DNA of 64,000 nucleotides, taken from contig NZ_QVQT02000005.1 of NCBI RefSeq assembly GCF_003428625.2, positions 62,001-126,000 of the forward strand, read 5' to 3'. How positions within the stretch are numbered: the stretch's first letter is position 1; every line of letters starts with the position of its first letter. The notes beneath the pieces are model-generated. The model was not told the origin of the DNA. It did no database searches and saw only the letters and a list, made by a program, of their open reading frames with translations. The position numbers and the translations under genes are program-made. The stretch is from Paracidobacterium acidisoli. GTDB lineage: Bacteria; Acidobacteriota; Terriglobia; Terriglobales; Acidobacteriaceae. This document shows, piece by piece, positions 42,646 through 51,475 of the stretch.

Positions 42646-42927
42646 TCAGGATCGACGCTGTTGTGCAGCGTGCCAGATCGTATTGATCGTGACCTTCTGA
42701 TCTTCCACTCGATACAGAATGATGTAGGGCGTGCCTCCCACGATCAGTTCCCGTATCCCCGGAACGGCTCCCGCTCGTCCTGCATGCGGATGTTGGCGCA
42801 GGACTTCCACCATAGCCACAATCCGCATTGCCAGCCGCTCTGTCGCATCGGGCTTGTCCATAGCCACGAAGGCACGAATTTCCTGCAGCCGAGCCAAAGC
42901 GCTCGAAGACCAAACAATCTCAGCCAT
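42646..42927 (-). CDS. ParE/RelE-type toxin
   Basis: The 93-residue protein has the ParE fold signature: IVWSSSALARLQEIRAFVA, then AMRIVAMVEVLRQHPHAGRAG, GIRELIVGGTPYIILYRVED and INTIWHAAQ with the final Arg-rich tail. ParE toxins poison gyrase, RelE toxins cut mRNA; the sequence fits ParE-like better because RelE catalytic Lys/Arg/Tyr sets are not evident. The antitoxin is 81 bp upstream on the same strand, farther than usual. Confidence 0.88.
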   Translation of the reverse strand: MAEIVWSSSALARLQEIRAFVAMDKPDATERLAMRIVAMVEVLRQHPHAGRAGAVPGIRELIVGGTPYIILYRVEDQKVTINTIWHAAQQRRS

Positions 42928-43008
42928 AAGAACCCCATAGAGAAGTACCTCTTCGGAGGCCAGGGTCGGGAATATGCATTGAGATTTTCATCGGCTGGAG
43001 AAGCCGTG

Positions 43009-43314
43009 TCACCCAATCTCATCATCATGGTCTTTGCCGCAGACGCAGCGAGGGGGAGACAACTCCTGCGCAGTGCCCCATGAGAGGAGCCACGCTTTCA
43101 TATCCTCATGGCGAATGTAATGGCCGGACTTCACCTGACTGTCTGCCAGTTCAATCTCAGCCATGAGCTTTTCCTGATCGGCGACATACGACTCCACGGC
43201 ATCGGAGATCAGGAAATTCGAGCTGCGCCCGGAGGCCTTCGCGAGTTTCGCAAGGCGTTTTCTGATCTCCGGCTTCAGGCGGATGCTGAAGGTTGTGCTC
43301 TTTGTGTTCGCCAT
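43009..43314 (-). CDS. CopG/ribbon-helix-helix antitoxin
   Basis: The 101-residue protein begins MANTKSTTFSIRLKPEIRKR and LAKLAKASGRSSNFLISDAVESYV, an RHH DNA-binding dimer motif. The toxin-binding tail has EKLMAEIELADSQVKSGHYI and HEDMKAWLLSWGT, the pattern of antitoxins that accompany ParE. The protein continues with PPRCVCGKDHDDEIG, a Cys-containing extension beyond the usual end, which fills part of the unusually long gap to the toxin gene. GTG at 43320 is an alternative start. Confidence 0.85.
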   Translation of the reverse strand: MANTKSTTFSIRLKPEIRKRLAKLAKASGRSSNFLISDAVESYVADQEKLMAEIELADSQVKSGHYIRHEDMKAWLLSWGTAQELSPPRCVCGKDHDDEIG

Positions 43315-43338
43315 AAACACATTCTTACACAGGCTGGA

Positions 43339-44580
43339 TTACCCGATCACCGCAACCTTGGCCCGCCTGCCCACGCGCAGCGTCACTTTCGCCGGAGCGG
43401 ACACCACCACGTGCGTCTGCTTCACGATCTCGCCGTCAATGCGCACCGCGCCTTCCTTCACCTTGCGGTCGGCCTCCGACGAAGACGCGGCCAGTCCAGT
43501 CGCCGTCAGCAGGCGCGCCACGCGAATACGTTTCTCCGCGTCCATGCCAAGTTCGTCAGCGTCCAGCCGTATCTCTTCAAGTCCCTCGACGTCATCGCTC
43601 TTCTGCTGAAACTGCCGCGCCCAGTTCTCGTCCGCCGCCCGCGCCACTTCTTCCGAATGAAAGCCGGCGACAATCGTCCGTGCCAGCCGCTTCTTCGCCT
43701 CCATTGGATGCAGCGCGCCGCTCGCCACGTCCGTCTGCATCTGGTCGATCTCGCTCTGCCGCAGGTCGGTCAGATAGATCCAGTAGCGCCACATCAGCTC
43801 ATCCGAGATCGACATCAGCTTGCCGTACATCTCCTGCGGCGGCTCGTGAATCCCGATCGCATTATTGAGCGACTTCGACATCTTCTGCACGCCGTCGAGG
43901 CCCTCGATAATCGGCGTCATCAGCACAATCTGCGGCGGCTGCCCGAAGTCGCGCTGCAGCTCGCGCCCGGCCAGCAGGTTAAACTTCTGGTCCGTGCCGC
44001 CCAGCTCCACATCGGAGCGCAAAGCGACCGAATCATAACCCTGCGCCAGCGGATACATAAATTCGTGCAGCGAGATGGGCTGCTCATTCTCGAAGCGCGC
44101 ATGAAACTCCGCGCGCTCCAGCATCTGTGAAACGGTAAACTTCGCGGCGAGACGGATGATGTCTTCGAAGCTCAGCTTTCCCAGCCACTCCGAGTTGAAG
44201 CGAACCTCGGTCTTCTCGCGGTCGAGAATCCGGAAGACCTGATCGGTATACGTCTTCGCGTTCTCGTCAATCTGCTCGCGCGTCAGCGGCTTGCGTGTAG
44301 CCGAGCGCCCCGTCGGGTCGCCGATCAGCGAAGTGTAGTCGCCCACCAGAAAGATCACCTGATGGCCGAGATCCTGAAAGTGCTTCAGCTTGCGCATCAG
44401 CACCGTATGCCCAAGGTGCAGGTCGGGAGCCGTCGGATCGAAGCCCGCCTTCACGCGCAGCGGCACGCCCGTCTGGCGCGATTTTTCGAGACGCTCGCGC
44501 AGCTCGGGGACACGAATGATCTCCGCCGCGCCTTTCTCGAGCAGATCCATCTGCTCATCCACAGGAAGAAAAGTAGTCAT
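43339..44580 (-). CDS. tyrS: Tyrosyl-tRNA synthetase
   Basis: TyrRS charges tRNA-Tyr. The 413-residue protein has [19 protein letters not shown] (HIGH motif as HLGH), [56 protein letters not shown] (KMSKS) and a C-terminal S4 RNA-binding domain ([19 protein letters not shown]). This motif set marks the TyrZ-like branch of bacterial TyrRS. The frame is open upstream to 44844 through tandem repeats, but the start is [10 protein letters not shown] at 44580, preceded by TATCCT seven bases upstream and no ribosome binding site. Confidence 0.96.
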   Translation of the reverse strand: MTTFLPVDEQMDLLEKGAAEIIRVPELRERLEKSRQTGVPLRVKAGFDPTAPDLHLGHTVLMRKLKHFQDLGHQVIFLVGDYTSLIGDPTGRSATRKPLTREQIDENAKTYTDQVFRILDREKTEVRFNSEWLGKLSFEDIIRLAAKFTVSQMLERAEFHARFENEQPISLHEFMYPLAQGYDSVALRSDVELGGTDQKFNLLAGRELQRDFGQPPQIVLMTPIIEGLDGVQKMSKSLNNAIGIHEPPQEMYGKLMSISDELMWRYWIYLTDLRQSEIDQMQTDVASGALHPMEAKKRLARTIVAGFHSEEVARAADENWARQFQQKSDDVEGLEEIRLDADELGMDAEKRIRVARLLTATGLAASSSEADRKVKEGAVRIDGEIVKQTHVVVSAPAKVTLRVGRRAKVAVIG

Positions 44581-44587
44581 TGGTTTA

Positions 44588-44593
44588 AGGATA
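44588..44593 (-). promoter_or_regulatory. -10 box for a leaderless tyrS transcript
   Basis: TATCCT on the minus strand ends 7 bases before the ATG. The region where a -35 box would lie is the tandem array starting at 44593. Confidence 0.35.
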
Positions 44594-44667
44594 GCGAAAC
44601 TCCGGCCAGCAAAGAACCGGTTAGCTAAAAAGCGGATAGCTGGTGAAGCGGTCAGCAAAAGGCGATC
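44593..44667 (+). repeat. 15-bp tandem array upstream of tyrS, inverted relative to the array after rlmI
   Basis: Five units on the plus strand start with AGC, for example AGCAAAGAACCGGTT (44608), AGCTAAAAAGCGGAT (44623) and AGCTGGTGAAGCGGTC (44638). The consensus AGCKRARAAGCGGTC is the same as that of the array at 44759-44864 read on the other strand. Confidence 0.85.
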
Positions 44668-44758
44668 AGCAAATGCCAGGACGAATGCCGCACGATCCCT
44701 GTTTTTGTGGTGAAACCGGTCCTGGAATTGGCTTATCTTGCTACCCGTTTTGTCAGTT

Positions 44759-44864
44759 GGCTGCTTTTTCGCTGACCGTCTTTCCGCTAACCGGACCTTA
44801 GCTGTCCGTTCTTTCGCTGACCGCTTTTCAGCTGCCCGTCTCACCAGCTGCCCGCTTCTCAGCT
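44759..44864 (-). repeat. Seven-unit 15-bp tandem array starting at the rlmI stop codon
   Basis: Read on the minus strand from 44864, the units are AGCTGAGAAGCGGGC, a 16-bp variant, AGCTGAAAAGCGGTC, AGCGAAAGAACGGAC, AGCTAAGGTCCGGTT, AGCGGAAAGACGGTC and AGCGAAAAAGCAGCC. The first AGC-TGA is the last codon (Ser) and stop of rlmI. The array faces the inverted array at 44593-44667, with ~90 bp between them. Confidence 0.9.
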
Positions 44865-46181
44865 CACCTCACACACCAGGCACTTCAGATACTCCGTCTC
44901 CGGAATCGTCAATATCACCGGATGGTCCGCCGCCGCACCGCGACGCTCGATCAGCCGCACTCTGCGCCGCGCATCGCCCGCCGCCGCCCGCACCACTTCC
45001 GTAAACTCCGCCGGAGAGACATGATGCGAGCACGAGCACGTCACCAGCACCCCGCCCGGCCGCAGCATCTTCAGCGCCCGCAGGTTCAACTCCTTATAGC
45101 CGCGCAGCGCGCTGTCCACCGCCCGCTTCGACTTCGCGAACGCCGGAGGATCGAGCACGATCGTGTCGTATGCCGCGCCCGCATCGCTCCACTCGCGCAG
45201 CAGATCGAAGGCGTTGGCCTCAATCCAGTCCACCTCCGAGTCCTTCAGCTGCTCACGGTTCGCCGCCAGGTTCTGCTCCGCCACCTCCAGCGCCGCATGC
45301 GATACATCGATGCCCGTCACGCGCCGGCAGGTCTTCGCCAGATGCAGCGCAAACCCTCCCTGATACGTGCACACGTCCAGCGCCTCGCCATGCGCGTACC
45401 GCGCCGCTGCCGCGTAGTTCTCCCGCTGATCCAGAAACGCGCCCGTCTTCTGCCCGGAGTTCGCGTCGTAATGAAACTTCAGCCCGTTCAGGTGAAAGAC
45501 CGTCTTCGTCAGCGGCTCTTCGATATCCCGTGCATACAGCGGCGCCGCCGCAGGAGCGCTCAGCTCTTCCAGCTCGCGAATCCGCGCATCCGGCCGCTCC
45601 ACAATGGTTCGCGGATGCACCGCCTCGCGCAGTGTCTCCGCCGTCACCAGGCGCACCGCATCGTTGTCCAGTGCTTTCGACAGCAGCTGCAGAATCACCA
45701 GGTCGCCGTATTTGTCCGCAATCACGCCCGGCAGCGCGTCCGCCTCGCTGAAGACCAGCCGGCACGCATCGGTCTCTGCGGAAAGCATCGGCAGCCGCAG
45801 TGCAATCGCCGCCTTCAGCCGCTCCCGCAGCAGCGCCAGCCACGCATCCTCGCCGATCGCCTCCTGCGAGATCAACCGCAGCGCAATCTCTGAAGCCCCG
45901 CTGTACAGCGCCGTGCCCAGCAGCATCCCGCGGCGGTCCGTTACCGGCAGCAGCGCTGGAGCATCTTCGCCATCCACCCCGGCCAGTTCTTCCACGTCTG
46001 AGCGATACACCCACACGTGCCCCGCCCGCAGCCGGTCCGCAGCCCTCCGCGAAATAACCGCCACCGGCCCCTCCTGTTCTGATTCGCTTGCCGAGGCTTC
46101 GCGTTCCCCCGCAGATGGCACCGGTTCTTCGGCGGGAAATGAGGATGACTGGCGTGTTTTCCGTGGTGTATGAGCAGGCAT
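44859..46181 (-). CDS. rlmI: RlmI-type class I SAM-dependent rRNA (cytosine-C5) methyltransferase
   Basis: RlmI methylates a cytosine of 23S rRNA. The 440-residue protein has a PUA-like N-terminal domain ([21 protein letters not shown]), an EEHEA-type middle domain and a Rossmann methyltransferase with [32 protein letters not shown] (SAM site), [12 protein letters not shown] (catalytic D-P-P-A) and VTCSCSHHV with the nucleophile Cys region. The first ~40 residues are a polar, Glu/Ser-rich extension, so the start could be later. The stop codon is the beginning of a tandem array. Confidence 0.92.
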   Translation of the reverse strand: MPAHTPRKTRQSSSFPAEEPVPSAGEREASASESEQEGPVAVISRRAADRLRAGHVWVYRSDVEELAGVDGEDAPALLPVTDRRGMLLGTALYSGASEIALRLISQEAIGEDAWLALLRERLKAAIALRLPMLSAETDACRLVFSEADALPGVIADKYGDLVILQLLSKALDNDAVRLVTAETLREAVHPRTIVERPDARIRELEELSAPAAAPLYARDIEEPLTKTVFHLNGLKFHYDANSGQKTGAFLDQRENYAAAARYAHGEALDVCTYQGGFALHLAKTCRRVTGIDVSHAALEVAEQNLAANREQLKDSEVDWIEANAFDLLREWSDAGAAYDTIVLDPPAFAKSKRAVDSALRGYKELNLRALKMLRPGGVLVTCSCSHHVSPAEFTEVVRAAAGDARRRVRLIERRGAAADHPVILTIPETEYLKCLVCEVS

Positions 46182-46292
46182 GGGACTAATGAAAATCTTC
46201 GCACAGGCCGCCGGATTTCTTCTGAAGGAGATCTCGCTGGCCGGGTGCCCATGTCCGTCTGTTCGGACATGGGAATGAAAACTCTTTCATCC

Positions 46293-46347
46293 TGTCATCC
46301 CGACCGAAGTCGCTGCCGTAAGCCGCGACGCAGCGGAGGGATCTGCC
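46293..46347. repeat. Interspersed repeat of the TCATCCCG...GGAGGGATCTGCA family
   Basis: TGTCATCCCGACCGAAGTCG, CTGCCGTAAGCCGCGACGC and AGCGGAGGGATCTGCC, lying between the divergent genes rlmI and relA. Confidence 0.8.
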
Positions 46348-46425
46348 TTTTTCTATTCCACCCGAAATCCTTCTTCAAAAAACTGCCCGGCTCCCCCGAT
46401 TCACACTTCTTTTTTCGATCACGCC

Positions 46426-46431
46426 TATAAT
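46426..46431 (+). promoter_or_regulatory. -10 box TATAAT, leaderless start for the RelA/SpoT homologue
   Basis: A consensus TATAAT ends only 5 bases before the ATG at 46437, so transcription must start at or just inside the start codon if this box is used. Confidence 0.55.
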
Positions 46432-46436
46432 AAGTT

Positions 46437-48686
46437 ATGGCGACCGTGCAAACCGCCGCTCCGGCGGCCGGGCAGACCCCCGATCTGTTTGCCGAGAAGT
46501 TCGGCAGGCTGCTCAGCCTTGTGCGCGCCAACCGTCCCAGCGACGATCCCGCCCTCATCCGCCAGGCATGGGAGTTCTGCCTCGAGCACCACAAAGGCCA
46601 GCTTCGCGCCTCCGGCGAACCTTACGTCCTTCATCCTCTTGAGGTTGCTCTTGTTCTTGCAGAGATGAAGCTGGACTCGACCGCCATCGCCGCCGGCCTG
46701 CTCCATGACGCCGTCGAAGACACCCCGGTCACCACCGAAGACATCACCCGCCGCTTTGGCGAGCAGGTCGCCCACATCGTTGAGGGCGTCACCAAAATCG
46801 ACAAAATCCAGTTCGCCAACCGCGAAGACCGCCAGGCTGAGAACGTCCGCAAGATGCTTCTCGCCATGGTCAGCGACGTCCGCGTGGTGCTCATCAAGCT
46901 CGCCGACCGCCTCCACAACATGCGCACGCTCGAGCATCTCCGCCCCGAGCGCCAGCAGGCCATCGCCCGCGAAACCCTCGACATCTACGCCCCGCTCGCC
47001 CACCGTCTCGGCATGGGCAAAGTCCGCGGCGAGCTCGAAGACCTCTCCTTCCGCTACGTCGATCCCTTCGCCTGGCAGCAGCTTCGTGACGCCGTCGAAG
47101 CCCGCCGCGTCGAAGGCGAGCAGTTCCTCGCCGGCGTCGAAGACCTGCTCCAGGAGCGCCTCCGCGAGAACAACATCAAAGCCCGCGTCGAGTGGCGTAT
47201 CAAACGCCTTTACAGCATTCACCAGAAGCAGATCAAGGCCCGCATCTCCGTCGATCAGGTCTACGATCTGCTCGCCCTTCGCGTCATCACCAACAGCGTG
47301 CAGGACTGCTACGCCGTCTTCGGCCTCATCCACAGCATCTGGCGCCCCGTCCCCGGCCGTATCAAGGACTTCATCGCCATGCCGCGCCCCAATCTCTATC
47401 AGTCGCTCCACACCACCGTCATGGGCGAAGGCGGCCACCAGTTCGAGGTGCAGATTCGTACCGAGGAGATGCACCGCATCGCCGAAGAGGGCATCGCCGC
47501 GCACTGGAAGTACAAAGCCACCGGCTCGCCCATCAGTGCTCGCGATGAGCAGCGCCTCGCCTGGGTCCGCCAGCTCGTCGAGTGGCAACGGGAGATGACC
47601 GATCCCAACGAGTTCCTCTCCACGCTCAAGATCGATCTCTACCCCGAAGAGGTCTACACCTTCACCCCGAAGGGCAAGGTCGTCGTCCTGCCCAAAGACG
47701 CCAGCCCGCTCGACTTCGCCTACTCCATCCACACTGAAGTCGGCAACACCTGCGTCGGCGCGAAGGTAAACGGCCGCATCATGCCGCTGCGCACGAAGCT
47801 CCGCAACGGAGACATCGTCGAAGTCGTCACCCAGAACGGCCACACGCCCAGCCGCGACTGGCTCACCTTCGTCAAAAGCTCACGCGCCCGCAACAAGATC
47901 AAGCACTGGCTCAACGAGCATCAGCGCGAGCGCGCCATCGAGCTCGGCCGCAAGCTCCTCGAGCGCGAAGCACGCAAATACAAAGTGCCGCTCTCGAAGT
48001 TCGAGGAGTCCGATTTCGCGCGCATCGCCGCCGAATACAGCGTGGCCACGCCCAACGATCTGCTGGCCGCCGTCGGCTTTGGAAAATACTCGGCGCGCCA
48101 GGTGCTCAACCGCCTCGCGCCCGGTCTCATGCACCCTCAGCAGGAGGCCGAAACGCCCGCCGTCACTCCCGGCGTCTCCGATGCCGTGCGTCGCGTCTCG
48201 ATCAGCAGCGGCAGCGCCGACTCGCTTCAGGTGGAAGGACAGAACGAGCTGCTCGTCTATCGCGCGCGATGTTGCAATCCCATTCGCGGCGAAGAGATCA
48301 TCGGCTACGTCACGCGCGGCAAAGGCGTCGCCGTACATGCGCGCAGCTGTCCCAACGTGCAGAATCTCCTCTATGAGTCCGATCGCCGCATCTCGGTCGA
48401 ATGGGCTCGCCCCGCCGAAGAGACCTCAGGCAGCAGGCGCCTCACCTATCCTGTGCGGCTGACCATCCACTGTGACGACCGCACCGGCATGCTAAAGGAA
48501 ATGACTGCCGTCATCAGCGACGACAACACCAACATCCGCTCCGTCGATTCCAATCCCACCGAAAACGGAGAGGCCCTCGTTGAATTCGTCGTCGAAGCCG
48601 AAGACGTGCGCCATCTTGCCCGTCTCGTGCAGGGCCTCCGCCGCGTTCCCGGCGTGCGCGACGTGCAGCGCTCCCAGAAGCTGTAA
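46437..48686 (+). CDS. relA: RelA/SpoT bifunctional (p)ppGpp synthetase/hydrolase
   Basis: The enzyme makes and degrades the stringent-response alarmone (p)ppGpp. The 749-residue protein has an intact HD hydrolase domain (VLHPLEVALVLAEM, AAGLLHDAVEDTP with His90-Asp91), the synthetase domain (RIKDFIAMPRPNLYQSLHTT, FEVQIRTEEMH), a TGS domain (YTFTPKGKVVVLP, PLDFAYSIHTEVG), the zinc-finger/conserved Cys region (YRARCCNPIRGEEIIGYV) and a C-terminal ACT domain (IHCDDRTGMLKEMTAVIS). It is the only RSH in the window. It is convergent with cfa, 21 bp apart. Confidence 0.97.
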   Translation: MATVQTAAPAAGQTPDLFAEKFGRLLSLVRANRPSDDPALIRQAWEFCLEHHKGQLRASGEPYVLHPLEVALVLAEMKLDSTAIAAGLLHDAVEDTPVTTEDITRRFGEQVAHIVEGVTKIDKIQFANREDRQAENVRKMLLAMVSDVRVVLIKLADRLHNMRTLEHLRPERQQAIARETLDIYAPLAHRLGMGKVRGELEDLSFRYVDPFAWQQLRDAVEARRVEGEQFLAGVEDLLQERLRENNIKARVEWRIKRLYSIHQKQIKARISVDQVYDLLALRVITNSVQDCYAVFGLIHSIWRPVPGRIKDFIAMPRPNLYQSLHTTVMGEGGHQFEVQIRTEEMHRIAEEGIAAHWKYKATGSPISARDEQRLAWVRQLVEWQREMTDPNEFLSTLKIDLYPEEVYTFTPKGKVVVLPKDASPLDFAYSIHTEVGNTCVGAKVNGRIMPLRTKLRNGDIVEVVTQNGHTPSRDWLTFVKSSRARNKIKHWLNEHQRERAIELGRKLLEREARKYKVPLSKFEESDFARIAAEYSVATPNDLLAAVGFGKYSARQVLNRLAPGLMHPQQEAETPAVTPGVSDAVRRVSISSGSADSLQVEGQNELLVYRARCCNPIRGEEIIGYVTRGKGVAVHARSCPNVQNLLYESDRRISVEWARPAEETSGSRRLTYPVRLTIHCDDRTGMLKEMTAVISDDNTNIRSVDSNPTENGEALVEFVVEAEDVRHLARLVQGLRRVPGVRDVQRSQKL

Positions 48687-48707
48687 GCCGTCTCGTCAGC
48701 GGCGTTC

Positions 48708-50021
48708 TTACGCAGCGCGTGCCTGAACCGTATCCTCGTACCAGTCCGTGCGTGTCAGCGGCAGATGGCACTCCCCCGCTTCCGGCTTGCTGAGCAGCGT
48801 GTGATACAGGTGAATGCGCCCCTGCCGGAAGGCCCGCGCCGCCGCCGCCATATACAGCCGCCAGATGCGGTATGTCATATCGCCGGTATGCCGCTTCGCT
48901 TCGTCGCTGTGACGCTCCAGCGCCTCCACCCAGCGATCCAGGGTCAGCGCATAGTGCTCGCGAAGCTCCTCCACGTCGCGCACCTCAAAGCCGCATCTCT
49001 CCGCCTGCTGCAGCGCGCTGTAAAGAGGAACCAGGTCGCCATCCGGAAACACATACTCGTCGATAAACGACGCGCCCGGTCTCCTGTATGTGGCCGACGC
49101 CGCGATGCCGCTGTTCAGAAACACGCCTCCCGGCCGCAGCATCCGCCATGCCTGCTCGAAATACGATCCCAGCATCGGCTCGCCGACGTGCTCGAACATG
49201 CCGATGCTGCAGATCTTGTCATACCTCTCCGCGCCCTCAAGGTCCCGGTAATCGCAGATGCGCACCGCGCACCGGCTGCTCATCCCCGCCGCCTCAATGC
49301 GCTCCTGAGCCAGCTCCGCCTGACGAACGCTCACCGTCACGCCGCACGCTTCGACCCCGTAGTGCGAGGCCGCATGCAGAATCAGCCCGCCCCATCCGCA
49401 GCCGATATCCAGCAGCTTCTCTCCCGGCTGCAGGCGCAGCTTTCTGCACAGGTAGTCCAGTTTATGAAGCTGAGCGGCTTCCAGCGTGTCATCGGTCCTC
49501 TCAAAATATCCGGCCGAGTAGAGCATCGAGCGGTCGAGCCACAACCGGTAAAACTCATTCGAGACATCGTAGTGATAAGCAATCGCGGCCCGGTCCCGCT
49601 CCCTCGAATGCAGAGCTCCATCGCCCTCGCCCAGGTGCCCCTGCATCTCCGTGTTCTCTTCGGGCAGACACGCGGCCAGTCTGTGAAGAATCGCCTGCTG
49701 CGTCGCGCTCGGCTGGTAGGTCATCAGCCGTTCGGCAAGAGCAAACGCCGCCTGCAGATCGCCCTCCACGTCGATGTGCCCACGCATGAAGCACTCGCCG
49801 AGAGTCAGCTCATCCGGTGCGTCGAAAAGCACCCGCAGTGCCGAGGGATCGTGCAGAACCAGTGTGAATGGAGGCGGGTGTCGCGGTTCAGTGCAGCTTC
49901 CGTCCCAAAACCGGACAGAGAATGCTGGCCCGGCTTCTTCTTCAGCGAGCTCCCGCAACAGAGCCGCAGCCAGATACCGGATCAGATGAGAGTTGGCAGA
50001 CCGCAGGACGGATGAAAGCAT
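48708..50021 (-). CDS. cfa: Cyclopropane-fatty-acyl-phospholipid synthase
   Basis: CFA synthase converts unsaturated acyl chains in membrane phospholipids to cyclopropane rings with SAM, a known response to acid and stationary phase. The 437-residue protein has the N-terminal lipid-binding domain, then AIAYHYDVSNEFYRLWLD, MLYSAGYFE, LDIGCGWGGLILHAA (SAM site), ICDYRDLEGAERYDKICSIGMFEHVG and FIDEYVFPDGDL. ATG 50021 is chosen because GGAGG lies five bases upstream; a GTG at 50036 is unlikely. Confidence 0.95.
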   Translation of the reverse strand: MLSSVLRSANSHLIRYLAAALLRELAEEEAGPAFSVRFWDGSCTEPRHPPPFTLVLHDPSALRVLFDAPDELTLGECFMRGHIDVEGDLQAAFALAERLMTYQPSATQQAILHRLAACLPEENTEMQGHLGEGDGALHSRERDRAAIAYHYDVSNEFYRLWLDRSMLYSAGYFERTDDTLEAAQLHKLDYLCRKLRLQPGEKLLDIGCGWGGLILHAASHYGVEACGVTVSVRQAELAQERIEAAGMSSRCAVRICDYRDLEGAERYDKICSIGMFEHVGEPMLGSYFEQAWRMLRPGGVFLNSGIAASATYRRPGASFIDEYVFPDGDLVPLYSALQQAERCGFEVRDVEELREHYALTLDRWVEALERHSDEAKRHTGDMTYRIWRLYMAAAARAFRQGRIHLYHTLLSKPEAGECHLPLTRTDWYEDTVQARAA

Positions 50022-50228
50022 ATCGCCTCCTTCCACAAACTACGTTCCGTAAGATGCCTAAAACCTCGCAGAAGATGGCTGCGGAAAAGATGGATACTGC
50101 TTCCGTTTCTAAGATGGTCTATAACTTCTGCGCCACGCCGAGTCGTCGAAGATACAAAGTAATCCGATTGGAGAGAATATCGGCAGACGGCCAATCTTAA
50201 TCTTGCCGTCATCTTTCCGAAAAATATC

Positions 50229-51092
50229 TCAGATCTCCTGATCTTCCGGATCGAAGACAATCTCCCGGCGCATATCGCCCGGAGCCGTGACCCACACAGA
50301 CTGCTCGTTCTCGTACTCCGCGGAAGAACCGACACAGGAGGCCACCGTCTGCCACATCAGCTTCAGATCGCTGCGCAGAGATGCATTCTGCATGTATTCA
50401 AGATCGATGCGGGCTTTACTCGGCTTGATGAAATTCTCGTAAAACGACTCCAGCTCATATTCAGGCACGCCGCGCAGAATCTCCTCTTCGTGCCGGAACG
50501 CCAGCGTCGCCGGCCCCGTGATTCCAGGCCGCGACGGAATGCACAGCGCCTCATGCTGCGGCAGTTTTGGTCGTGGCCCCACCAGGCTCATATCGCCCTT
50601 CAGAACATTCCAGAACTGCGGCAGCTCATCCAGCTTGAAGCGGCGCAGAAAGGCGCCTACGGGCGTGATCCGTGCATCGCCGCTGACCGTGATATTCGAG
50701 CCCGGAGCCTCTCCCGTTCTCATCGAGCGGAATTTGTAGAGCGTAAACTCCTGGCCGTTGCGCCCCATGCGCCGCTGCCGGAACAGCACCGGCTCGGCAG
50801 AGCTCAGATACACCGCAAGCGCAACCAGCAGCAGCGCCGGAGCAAGCAGCGCCAGAGCGAAGAGAGCAACCGCACAATCCAGAAAGCGGCGCGGTCCTGA
50901 AGTGACCCACGGACTCAGGTTCAATGCAGATGGCGTGTCGTCATAAGTCACTGCGTTCAGATTGGTTGAGAGCACGAAATCAGTCCCGGATTGCAGAAGC
51001 TCGTTATTTTGAACGTCATCGATCAGGAGGGGGGGGACTCGCCTGCTCGTGGGGTGCGGAGAGGGTTGATGCCCAAACGATACTGCGCTCAT
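50229..51092 (-). CDS. Sugar transferase initiating exopolysaccharide synthesis
   Basis: The protein belongs to the bacterial sugar transferase (phosphoglycosyl transferase) family, which moves a sugar-phosphate to undecaprenyl phosphate. The 287-residue form has one membrane segment (residues ~75-97, [20 protein letters not shown]) and the family motifs [48 protein letters not shown] and [10 protein letters not shown]. It lacks the long four-helix N-terminus of WcaJ/WbaP, so it is a short monotopic type with an extra soluble N-terminal region. It is divergent from the SLBB exporter gene, and with Wzz nearby forms the core of an exopolysaccharide locus. Confidence 0.93.
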   Translation of the reverse strand: MSAVSFGHQPSPHPTSRRVPPLLIDDVQNNELLQSGTDFVLSTNLNAVTYDDTPSALNLSPWVTSGPRRFLDCAVALFALALLAPALLLVALAVYLSSAEPVLFRQRRMGRNGQEFTLYKFRSMRTGEAPGSNITVSGDARITPVGAFLRRFKLDELPQFWNVLKGDMSLVGPRPKLPQHEALCIPSRPGITGPATLAFRHEEEILRGVPEYELESFYENFIKPSKARIDLEYMQNASLRSDLKLMWQTVASCVGSSAEYENEQSVWVTAPGDMRREIVFDPEDQEI

Positions 51093-51475
51093 TGCGAAAA
51101 GTCCTGATTTCCAAAAAGTTTGACGACCAGGCAGTGCAGCTTCGTCCCCGGAAGAAACAGGTCTGGAGCAGTTAATAAATATCTTACGACTGCTTCTGCA
51201 GTTCTCTTCGAATCACAAACTATACTCCATCCGGTCAACCTTTCTCGCGGTTAACTCATTCAGGAATATCCAGGTGATGATTCGTTATGTTCCTCCAGTG
51301 TAATGTATTAGCTTGGATGCAGAAGTTCTTTCTGCTGAATTTCCAAATACCGCATAAGCTATAAAAAGTCCCCTTGACATTTGGGGTACCCTCCGGGCAT
51401 CTGCGGAGAAAAACCCTGGAGCGGGCTGCGCCTGTGCTGGATAGACGCAAACGAGCATTAACGAGATTCCTTTCA
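51093..51475. other. Intergenic region between the divergent sugar transferase and SLBB exporter genes
   Basis: The 383-bp region is lower in GC than the rest and contains no repeat of the families seen elsewhere. A TTGACA at 51374-51379 could be a -35 box of the exporter gene, but no good -10 lies 16-18 bp after it. A TATACT near 51221 is another possibility. I see no other element. Confidence 0.4.

Noticed and set aside
44581-44844. N-terminal extension of the tyrS reading frame
   Set aside because: It is translated tandem repeat: the 15-bp period keeps the frame open and gives repeated RSAK/ADRL peptides. TyrRS proteins begin at [10 protein letters not shown].
51374-51402. Consensus promoter for the SLBB exporter based on TTGACA
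   Set aside because: No acceptable -10 hexamer lies 16-18 bp downstream.
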